Below the pieces are notes generated by a model. It was not told the origin of the DNA, did no database searches, and saw only the letters and a list, made by a program, of their open reading frames with translations. DNA of 64,000 bases from NCBI RefSeq assembly GCF_037893015.1, contig NC_133660.1:285111078-285175077 (forward strand). Direction: 5' to 3'. Every line of letters starts with the position of its first letter. Position 1 is the first letter of the stretch. The DNA comes from Macrotis lagotis (Eukaryota; Chordata; Mammalia; Peramelemorphia; Peramelidae). Below are positions 55,421-64,000 of this stretch, one piece after another. The translations under genes and the position numbers were made by a program.

Positions 55421-56658
55421 TCATTAAATTCATGGGAGTAGAGAAGGTCACCAAGTGAAGTAATATAGAGGGAAAGAAAAGAGGGGCATCACCTATAGTT
55501 GGAGAGCATGATCTAGATGAGGATCCAGCAAAGGAGACTGAGGAGGAGTGGCCAGAGGCATATTGGAAATAACTCAAGATTGGCCACCTGGGGGCAGACA
55601 AAGACAGAGGGGATTGACTGTAGCAGTAGAGCCCTCTCTCTGAGTCCACAGGAAAAGTAAGACCTAAAGAGGAAGATGTTCACTCAGGTGCCTGGAACCC
55701 CAGTAAAAAGTACAGGTTTTGTGGGGGATGTGGAAGGACTGACCTCCTTGATCCCCCTGTCCTATTTCATCTGGTTGTGACTGGAACCTGTGTCTGAGAT
55801 TCATTCTGCTAAGTGATCAATGTTACTGCCTTAATCCTGCTTTTCATAAACTCCTGTAGGTCAACCTCAGACATTTTCTTGTGTCCATTGGTTCTTTGCA
55901 CCAGGGGTCAAGAATATCTCTAGAAAAGACTCAGGAGGAGAAAGGAGAATGAGTTTGCATAGGGAAAAGAAAAACAAACTAAAGGAAAAGACTCAGGAGA
56001 TAGTGACTTATCCTAGCATAGGGCTAGGATCCCAACTCCCAAACTCTTACTAGAGTATTGTGCTCATTGAGGCCACAATCACAAGATATTTCTATTCTTC
56101 ATAACTAATAGCAGAATTAATATGATCCTGGGCCCTTCTTTCAATCTTCCTCATCAGACTAGAAGCCTAACTCTTGTGCATTGGGTGACTAGCTCACCAA
56201 GGAAGCAGAACAGGGGCACCATAGCAACATCTCAAATTACATATGAAAATCTGATAACCAATGAGAAACAGGGCTAGGAAAATTTAGATCAGTTGTCCAA
56301 TATACTCTATGCTATCTATAATTCCACAATTCTATATTCTATATTATATATAAGTATGGTCCATAGAATTATCAACAGGAAGGGTGCTGATCGAAAACAA
56401 TGACCTTTCAGATGCCTAAAAGCCTATTATGCCTTTGGGACTTGGGAATACTCCAGTTAATCAGCATTCTAACCATACTAATAAACAAATTAGGAATTAA
56501 TTTAAGGAAATTATATATTGCCTAACAACCCTAAGAATGAATTAACACAAGGGTAAGACTCAAAATTTTAATTCAAACTAGAGCAGATATCGTTCATGGA
56601 CACACATGGGTTGGCCCTACGAGGTGCTGGTGGGAGCCTTTATTGTCACTAAAGCATT

Positions 56659-56723
56659 CTTCTTCTTCTTCTTCTTCTTCTTCTTCTTCTTCTTCTTCTT
56701 CTTCTTCTTCTTCTTCTTCTTCT
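56659..56723. repeat. (CTT)n microsatellite
   Basis: About 21 CTT units directly before a minus-strand SINE. Confidence 0.95.
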
Positions 56724-56726
56724 AAT

Positions 56727-56845
56727 AGGTGGCTTGCCCAAAGCCACACAGCTAGGTAATTAATAAGTGTCTAATGCCACATTTGAACTCAGGTACTCCT
56801 GACTCCAGGGTCAGTGCTCTATCCACTGCGCCACCTAGCTGCCCC
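56727..56845 (-). repeat. SINE (WSINE-like), partial, minus strand
   Basis: GGTGGCTTGCCCAAAGCCAC to GCCACCTAGCTGCCCC. The tail that should precede it has been replaced by the CTT run. Confidence 0.9.
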
Positions 56846-57987
56846 CTAAAGCATTATTCTTGACCAGTTAAGTACAGGGGCCTTCTTTGAACTTGAACAA
56901 GTCTTATTCCATCCCTCATTTCGGAAAACCAAGTCTAAAATGAAGGTGTCTGGGCCCAGGTTCTGGTGGAACAACTGGTTCTTAACTTATTTCTTAGGCA
57001 ACAGCTCAGTTTGGTTCCAACCCTTGCAAGTATCCTTGGTTTTCATGCCAGCCCCACAAGCCTGCTAAAATCCATTCCTTTATGTCAGCTATCATTTATG
57101 CAGGAACCAACTAGTACTCTTATTTTCCAATTATATGTAACAATAGCTTCCAACATTTACTTTTTGAAAGATTTGAATCCCACCTTTTTCTTCCTCCTCT
57201 CCTCCCCCACTCTTTTACAGTGAGTAACCAGATAAGGTTATAGATGTACGACTAGGTTGGACATTTAATGTCCAATATACTCTTGACCCACCTGAACGCC
57301 ACCAGGGATCCCATTTCTTGAGGAGTTCATGAAGTAGACTTCCATCAGCTTGGTTTTTCAGGTTTTTTTTTTCAGGTTTTTTTTTTTCAAGGTTTTTCAG
57401 GGTCTGCTGAACAGGGACTAGCTTCTACCTGTCATCATTTTTGTTAATGGTCTGGAGCTTGTTTACACCAATCACCCTGGATAGTCTCTAATCTGATATT
57501 CTTTAATTTAGAATTAAATATTTCTGATCAAAATTAAATTAAATTAATTAAATATTTATCAAAATAAACTTATTAAATTATTTATTAAATTAAATTAATT
57601 AAATTAAATATTAATTAAATATTTCTGATCAACCTCTAATTGAGGTCTGTAAGTTCGGAATGTTCACCTTTGCCCCTCCACAAGGTCTGTGTCTCTAGTT
57701 ATAAATCTGAAGGGAGGCTCTTTCTGGGTGAAACAGCCTAATGCCCTTCTAATTGCATGTTCAAAAAGGACCCTCCTGAAAAGGCAGGAATCTGCTCTGG
57801 TTATCTAAATGAGAACCTGAATAAATTCTTGTACTTACGACATTTTGGAAAGGAAGAAACTCCAATGTTGTCTATATCATATCTAATAACAACATAAACT
57901 ATCATGTCAGAAGAGGAGACAGTAGTCCTGGGCGAATTGGATCTAGTTCTGCCATAGAACACACCTCATGGATGGGTTAGAGAATTT

Positions 57988-58101
57988 TGTGAGATGAATC
58001 TACCCACTTAAATAAAATTCAGAGATTTCTCAAGGTATGAAGAGAAAAGTTTTATTCAATTCTCAAGAATCATAACCCCCCCCCACTCTATCTTAAACAA
58101 G

Positions 58102-58165
<64 letters not shown>

Positions 58166-58515
58166 CAGAGCAAGAAATCCAAAATCTATTTATCCTAACA
58201 GGATCCCCTGCCTCCCCCCAAAGACCCATCCTCATTAGTGAGGAATTCGGTCTTCACAATCTAGATACATAAATTACTCTAATGAAAAAGCATACAATTC
58301 AAACAGAGACAGGTTCTCCTCCCCCAGGACAAGGAATGTAGAAACATCTGGACTTCAGTCCAGATAAGACAGGGTCAGTTTACTCTTTATATTCTGGTCA
58401 CGGTAACATTCAGTTGCTTGTTAGGGGAGGAGGAGCAGAAGAGACAAAACACAAAGCTCAACTATTTCTAATCTATAATGTTCTACTGAAGAAATATAAG
58501 ACTTTATCCCATTCA
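57988..58515 (-). mobile_element. LTR copy, minus strand, enlarged by an (AG)n run
   Basis: Reverse of the 53655-54082 family: AAATAAAATTCAGAGATTTC, AAGGTATGAAGAGAAAAG, ending TTTATCCCATTCA. The (AG)n run at 58096-58163 stands where the other copy has TCTCTCTCTCTAATTG. Fossil. Confidence 0.75.
58096..58163. repeat. (AG)n microsatellite
   Basis: About 33 AG units inside the LTR. Confidence 0.95.
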
Positions 58516-59295
58516 GAATCATAAAGTAAACAATGATGTCTTTATGTACAAATGTATGATCTGATTGGTTGGCTGCCAGAATTTTGTGATCCTTTGTCAA
58601 AATTCTATAAATATTGATTATTCATTTCTTTCAGTTTTTGGCATTTGCAGGATGCCATCCTCCCATGGGCTTTGGTAAGATCTTAAAGGATGAAACTTCA
58701 TTTATAAACTAACTTTGTCATTTCATTTTTAGCCTAAGGAAATTATGGCTAGCAACAGCAATTCCATCTTCACCAGAGCTTTGTCCTTTACAGCTGACAT
58801 CTCGATAGATATTTATCAGAACCAGCATATATTATTGACCTTTTAGTACCAAAAAAATAGGACATTTAACACTGAGTTATTTCTTAACCTTCCCTGATTC
58901 AGACCCAACAGACCTGAGGATCAATCTCATATTTCATATAGTATTACAAATGGGTAAATTGTGGGAGAACCTGGCTGCCTCCCCCCCGCCCATTTAAATC
59001 TGTTGGGAGACTCTGATAGTTTCAATGATCCAATATGATTCTGTTATTCACAAACTTATCCAAAATCTTCTTGAAGATAAATGCAAAAATTCTGTGGTCT
59101 AGGGGACCTCAAGCAGCCCCAGGCAGAGCAATCCAAAGGCCAGGGAGGAGGGGGCTTGGTTTATAGCAGCAGGACTGATCTAACCAAGCAGTTAGACTAC
59201 AGTAGTTCTTTCTCCCATTGCTGGTATGGACATAGGTGCAAACCATTGATTTTAATGATAAGAGGACATCCCATCAGCCCAAAGCAGTGATGCTC
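58516..59295. other. Unassigned, beside the ERV
   Basis: No gene recognised. It may include the 3' part of the neighbouring minus-strand ERV, but no LTR of that family is seen here. Confidence 0.35.
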
Positions 59296-59910
59296 ACCTA
59301 CACACCCATCCCATACTTTTTTTTTAATTTAAAAAGGAGAGAGATGCTCAGAAATGTGTGGACAATAGCAGGTTTTGGGTTTTCATGGTTAGTCAGAGTA
59401 TTGACCTTGCTTCCCATGGTGCATGAAAGTTCCAAGCTATTCTTTATTGTTCTGTAATACCTTAGATGTAAAATGACTGCCATTATCTGAATCTATATTT
59501 TCCACTAAACCATATCAAGGGATAATTTGTTCAAGGATTATTTTAGAAACCCCATTAGCTGTGACTGTAACCATGGGGTAAACTTCTACCCACCCTATTA
59601 AATGGTCCACTTTAACTAAACTATATCTTGGTTTATTATTTATTATTTGTTATTTGACATTTTGGTAAAATCAATCTGAATACTCTGAAAAGGATGGAGG
59701 CTGGGCTCTCTTCCTCCAGGAATTTGTTTTCTTAATACCTTCTTATTTATTTTCTGCACACTATATAGCCTTCACATACCTGCTTAACCACAGTAGAAAT
59801 TCCTATAATCCATACTTTCTTAATACCAGATCACACATTGCTTGCACTCCCCCATGACTTCCTTGATGTAGGAGGGACAAGATTTCCCTCATGATTAGCT
59901 TATTTAACAT

Positions 59911-60324
59911 TTCTCTGAAACTGGAAAGGACTACTGGTCTAACTTGGGGTGGGATTGCTTGGAAAAGACCACCTGGGGCTACAATCATTCTTTCTTTCTG
60001 TCCAAATCATGAAGAGGAAGTGAGTGGAACTGAGACATTTCCAGCCACAGTGAAGAAAGATCAGTTCCATGAGGTGGTAGGGAGTGAGAAATCCTGGGTA
60101 AATAACAAACATGACAAGAAGTGCAAGCTGAGGTTACCCAGAGAGATTGTCCAGTAGGCTTTGAAGGAGGTGGGGAAGGAGGTTGAGTCCAATCTGGTTA
60201 GTAACAACTGCGAGCACTTTGTGAATGAACTGAGATATGGAGTACATTGAAGTGATCAGGTATGTCCACCCCCAGCCCCCATGAATGTTTGCATGTGGGG
60301 AGGACCATCTGGGGCATTTAACAT
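59911..60324 (+). other. PLAAT gene segment (intron 2 end, exon 3, intron 3 start) lying inside the ERV
   Basis: The segment aligns with 14.78-15.18 kb of B (CTGGTCTAACTTGGGG, then GAAGAGG..., CCCATGAATGTTTGC). Both edges abut retroviral pol sequence on the other strand. ATTTAACAT occurs at 59902-59910 and again at 60316-60324, like a 9-base target duplication. There is no A tail, and introns are kept, so it is a DNA-level copy or an unspliced fragment. Confidence 0.65.
60015..60259 (+). pseudogene. PLAAT exon 3 pseudogene (copy D)
   Basis: 245 bases, equal to 3B in length, with kept acceptor (ATCATGAAG) and donor (GTATGT). It reads [29 protein letters not shown] and LPREIVQ, then TAG at 60155-60157. 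After the stop come ALKEVGKEVESNLV and [15 protein letters not shown] with the catalytic Cys kept, then TGA at 60248-60250. Two in-frame stops and no neighbouring exons make it non-functional. Derived from a B-type gene. Confidence 0.9.
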
Positions 60325-60497
60325 GGTATAATGGTAATAACCATTGATCTTCCTCAGTTTTAATTGCCCCAAATTTAATCAGATTCTTTTTCTCCTGTTC
60401 ACTAAAAATTGAACTGGTTTTAGTTTGGAAGTCCTTGAGGGATATTAGGACATGCCTTGTTAAAGGCTCTGATGTTAGGAGAGCTTCTTCTTTTTTA

Positions 60498-60648
60498 TTT
60501 ATTTATTTATTTTTTTGCAAGGCAAATGGGGTTCAGTGGCTTGCCCAAGGCCACACAGCTAGGTAATTATGTGTCTGAGGCCGGATTTGAACTCAGGTCC
60601 TCCTGACTCCAGGGCTGGTGCTCTATCCACTGTGCCACCTAGCTGCCC
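60498..60648 (-). repeat. SINE (WSINE-like), minus strand
   Basis: TTTTTTTGCAAGGCAAATGGGG to GTGCCACCTAGCTGCCCC, inserted in ERV pol; GGAGAGCTTCTT before and GGGAGCTTCTTT after mark the target duplication. Confidence 0.9.
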
Positions 60649-63249
60649 CATAAGGGAGCTTCTTTAGACAAGTTATCAGCTAATCTGTTACCCCTAACAT
60701 CAAATGAGTTTCCCTTCTGGTGTCCATTTATGTGTGCTATTGCAATCTCATGGAGTAACAAGATTTATTAAAACACTTCCTTTATAAGTTCTCTATGACT
60801 AATTCTTTCCCTTTGCTATTAAGTAATCCTTTCTTCCGCCAAATTTTCCCAAATGTATGTATCACTCCATAGGCATATTTGGAGTCCATATACATGGTTC
60901 CCTCTTTTTTTGTAAGCATTTTTAGAGTTTGATTCAAAGCATATAGTTCACAGGTTTGAGCAGACCAATTTTTTGGTAACCTACCAGTTGCCTAAAGAGA
61001 GTTCTTATCCCCATCTACTACAGCATATCCATTATATCTTTTTCCTTCTATTACCCTAGAGGATCCATCGATAAACAGATGATACCCTTCACGGAGTGGG
61101 ATATCCCTCAAATCAGAATGCATCTTGGTCTGATATTCCATTATATCCAGACAATTATGTTCTGGTTCTTTAAGCCATTTCCCATAGAAAGGTAGTTGGA
61201 TTTTTAACAAGAATCTGTGATAAGCACTAAATCATCTCTTTTTAGTAAGATACTCTCATAATTTGGAATTTGGGAATCAATTCACCATTTCTCAGTTCTT
61301 TGATTTAAAATTGTCTTGACCCAATGGGGAGTGTTTGCCACTAAAACTCCTCCAAATGTTAATTTTCTACTCTTCCTCAAGGGCTGCAGTAGCCCCTATA
61401 CTTGTCTAAATTCTGGTCACTCCCTTGAAACTGGACCTAATAATTTTGACAAAAAGGGTTACCAGTTTCTGTTTCTCTCCTCAAACCTGAGTCAGGACCC
61501 CAAGAGCAGTTCCAGAATTCACAGTAATAAATAGATGAAATGTTTTGTCCAATGATGGTAGTGCTAACAATAGCGCATGTCTCAGAACTTGTTTTAACTC
61601 TGCCACTATATTTCTTTCTTCTGGAGTCCATTATAGGACATTGGGTTCTTTGTCTAACAATTTGAGTTATAATTCCTTACTTTTCTGTTCATAGGACTCA
61701 ATCTATAACCTACAATATCCAATCAGACCCAGAAATTTCCCGAGCTCCCTTTTATTCTTTGGAAGGGGAAATTCAACAATATCCTCGATTCTTTCAGGAT
61801 TAATTTTCTGTTGTCCTTCACTAATTAGGTGGTCTAAAGGTTGTATTTCCTTTTTTTATCATACTATAATTTACCCTTGGATACCCTCAATCCTTGTTCT
61901 CCTAAGAAATTCAGCAACTGATCCAATTGTTTGGCTAATCCTATTGGATCCCTATAAGGGATTTCATTTCCTTCTTAAAATTTCTTACCTTAGTACTAGT
62001 AAGAGGTGCATTTGTAAAACCAACTTCTCTTGGTCCCAAAGGGACTTCTCCGAGGAGACCTTGCATTGGGTGCAATATATTCCTTTCCAGGAGGTAAGGG
62101 AAATTTTGAACATTTTGTTTACATTGCTCTCACTGCTGTTAATTTAGAATGTGGGGGAGCACTTGGGATCACATTGGAAGCAAATGTATCCATCTATTTT
62201 CCACCTCTACCACCTTTGACTCTATGAGTCTTACTAACTCTCCTAATCTGTTAAATTTTGTCCCAGCAATTTACAGGGTACATAAGGAGGAGGTAAGGAC
62301 AGTAATGGATCCCAGATTTAATTATTTCTGATCTTTTTCTTTAGTATCTTCTGTTATTGTCTTAAGCAGGTATCCATTTGTATCCATCTTAACATTTCAG
62401 CAGGAAGCATAAATCTGATCCTTCCTGGAAAAATGGCATCTTCTCTTAACATAAACATTAATGGCCTGACACAACCAATTCTCATATGCTCCATACTTAG
62501 GTCACAAAACAACTGATGGTATTATATTATATTTAGGTCAAACAAAACAGTAATATTTTAGTATCTTTTTCTTATCCTTCTGCTTGGTACATATTGTAGT
62601 TTTCCACTTATCTAACATCCTCCCTAATGGGCGATCTAGAGGAATCTCAATAAGGATTTCCTCAATTTCCCCCTACCTTCCCTGGGTCTCTATAAACTCC
62701 CCAACCTTCCCAGTTATCTTTGAATTCCTATTCCCCATCTTATTTGTCTGAGACTGTTTTTTGTTTTCTAATTAACTCTAGCTTCATCCCTCTCCAGTTG
62801 TGTGGGGTGGGGGGTTTGGGGGGGAGAGGATTTCTCAAACCTCGAATTGCAACTCCACACTAGCTTCACACAAAGGTAGTACATTCAGTCTCAGAACCCT
62901 ACCAAGATTTCTAATTACCAAGGCAATATTTTAATAGCTCTAATATCTGCTGACAATCCATGAGACTGTTAAAAATTCAAGGGGATGCATCTTCCTGCAT
63001 TTTGACAGCTACTGCCCCCTCACCCCTGATGCTTGATCCCACATAAGCCCCCAACTATTAGAAATAATCAATACAAGAAGTTACTTCTTTCCAAAATGAC
63101 CATGTGCTTTCCAGTGAAATCAGGAAGGTTTTATTGTTGCAGTCTCTGCTTAAGTTTGTTTCCCAGAATTTTCTATCAATAGAACCTTCTTCCTGATTTC
63201 ACTGATCCTGTCAAGGCCAAGGGTTACCTACATAACTTCCTGTTGGTTC

Positions 63250-63560
63250 CCTCCACAACCACTGCAAGGATGGGATAGAAGAACTCAGGTTAGGATCCTG
63301 CCCAAGTCTTTCATCTCACTCATGAATTCCAGGAAACACATTTAAGCAAGGACACCTGTTGAGGACAGTCTTTTGCAGAGCTTTCTTCTCACTCCCATAA
63401 TTAAACAGAATTTCAACTGAGGTCATCTGTTGAGGATAATCTTTGTGGGGCTTTGCTTTCATTTCTAGAATTCCAGGAATTCTAGGAAACAGAATCCAAA
63501 GCCAGGACACCTGGTGAGGACAGTCTTTGTGGGACTTTCCTTTCATTCCCAGAATTCTGA
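63250..63560. repeat. ~76-bp tandem repeats in the ERV LTR
   Basis: Three or four units with GAATTCCAGGAAAC and GAGGACAGTCTTTG, the same repeat as at 20.13-20.7 kb. Outermost part of this LTR before the L1 begins. Confidence 0.75.
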
Positions 63561-63564
63561 TTGG

Positions 63565-64000
63565 TAGGGCACTAAATAAGTAGTTTAATTTGGTAGAATT
63601 GTCATTTTTATTATATTAGCTTGGCCTATTCATGAGCAGTTGCTATTTGCCCAGTTACTTAAATCTGATTTTATGTGTATAAGAAGTGTTTTGAAATTGT
63701 TTTCATAAAATTTCTGAGTCTGCCTTGGCAGGTAGACTCCCAAATATTTTATATTGTCTGAGGTTACTTTGAATGGGATTTCTCTTTCTAGCTCTTTTTG
63801 CTGGATCTTGCTAGTCATATATAGAAATGTTGAGGATTTATGAGGGTTTATTTTATGCCCTGTGACTTTGCTAAAGCTGCTAATTGTTTCTAGTAGATTT
63901 TTAGATGATTCTTTGGGATTCTCTAGGTATACCATCATGTCATCTGCCAAGAGTGAGAGTTTTGTCTCTTCCTTTCCAGTTCTAATTCCATCAATTTCTC
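63565..64000 (-). mobile_element. L1 ORF2 reverse-transcriptase fragment, minus strand, cut by the window end
   Basis: A 106-codon frame (63950-63630) carries the RT active-site box ADDMMVYLENP and the following SSFSKVTGHKINPHKS and NIKYLGVYLPRQ blocks of L1 ORF2. The frame continues beyond the window on its N-terminal side. More intact than the other L1 pieces here. Confidence 0.85.

Larger units (their letters stand above)
55421..57987. other. Intergenic, unassigned, with simple repeats
   Basis: No gene supported. (CTT)n at 56659-56723, a SINE at 56727-56845, T-runs near 57360, and an A/T-only AATTAAAT palindromic stretch at 57500-57625. 56.85-57.3 kb may be old ERV-related sequence, which I could not confirm. 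Confidence 0.4.
59300..63560 (-). mobile_element. Endogenous retrovirus, class I-like, minus strand: LTR, primer site, gag-side, pol
   Basis: On the minus strand: LTR from about 63.56 to 63.06 kb; a proline-tRNA-like primer site at 63053-63036 (TGGGGGCTTATGTGGGAT); leader and gag-side sequence to about 62.3 kb; reverse transcriptase around 62.0-61.6 kb; RNase H around 61.2-60.7 kb (FIDGSSRVIEGKRYNGYAVV); integrase zinc-binding part around 59.9-59.8 kb (HQGSHGGVQAMCDLVLRKYG) and integrase core to about 59.3 kb. No env or second LTR is seen. A SINE (60498-60648) and a PLAAT exon segment (59911-60324) lie inside. Clearly broken, with many breaks. Old enough to have gained other insertions. Confidence 0.75.

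Noticed and set aside
53655-58515. One ERV bounded by the LTRs at 53.66 and 57.99 kb
   Set aside because: The two LTRs are in opposite orientation and no retroviral genes lie between, so they are separate insertions.

Overview
The window looks like marsupial nuclear DNA. About 25 copies of one tRNA-type SINE (plus-strand form starting GCAGCTAGGTGG, ending before CCCCATTGCCTTG-A-rich) lie across it. They are the WSINE/CORE-SINE-like type familiar from metatherian genomes, most of all Australian ones. Around them lie L1 pieces, HAL1-like elements (L1 ORF1 without ORF2), MIR, and several families of LTR retroviral fossils. The genus cannot be read from the sequence. No tRNA, rRNA, CRISPR array or bacterial-type gene is visible.

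The host genes are a tandem cluster of PLAAT genes (phospholipase A and acyltransferase, H-rev107/LRAT-like; older names HRASLS and PLA2G16), all on the plus strand. (0) At 732-826 is the last exon of a copy whose body lies left of the window. (A/B) At 7.6-16.6 kb is a compound locus with one start exon (ATG at 7645), two consecutive pairs of catalytic-domain exons (2A/3A at 10.3-11.0 kb and 2B/3B at 14.4-15.1 kb) and one C-terminal membrane exon (16463-16570). All junction phases fit. (C) At 29.0-36.0 kb is an intact four-exon PLAAT3-like gene encoding 159 aa. (D) At 60.0-60.26 kb is a lone, broken exon 3 with intron flanks, sitting inside an antisense endogenous retrovirus. Shared flanks (0.36-5.2, about 6.1-17.5 and about 27.7-42 kb) show that the cluster grew by segmental duplication.

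Between and after the genes: 17.6-19.3 kb is an antisense L1 split by a solo LTR; 19.3-20.8 kb is an ERV fragment with a primer-binding site and an LTR carrying tandem repeats; 22.6-24.3 and 47.5-50.9 kb are HAL1-like elements; 33.2-34.6 kb (inside intron 3 of gene C) is antisense L1 ORF2; 37.5-38.3 kb is a pogo/Tc-like DNA transposon relic; 40.3-41.4 kb holds L1 3' ends with a solo LTR; 43.9-45.2 kb is an antisense ERV end; 52.6-53.64 kb is a processed RPSA pseudogene with a 13-bp target-site duplication; 53.6-55.4 kb holds two solo LTRs; 59.3-63.6 kb is an antisense class I-like ERV with pol; 63.57 kb to the end is antisense L1 reverse transcriptase.

The most interesting points are the A/B locus (possible alternative or tandem two-domain PLAAT protein, with the catalytic Cys replaced by Ser in domain A), its changed first splice donor, the PLAAT exon inside the ERV pol region, and a roughly 75-bp LTR segment between inverted arms that lies in opposite orientations in two copies of one ERV family.
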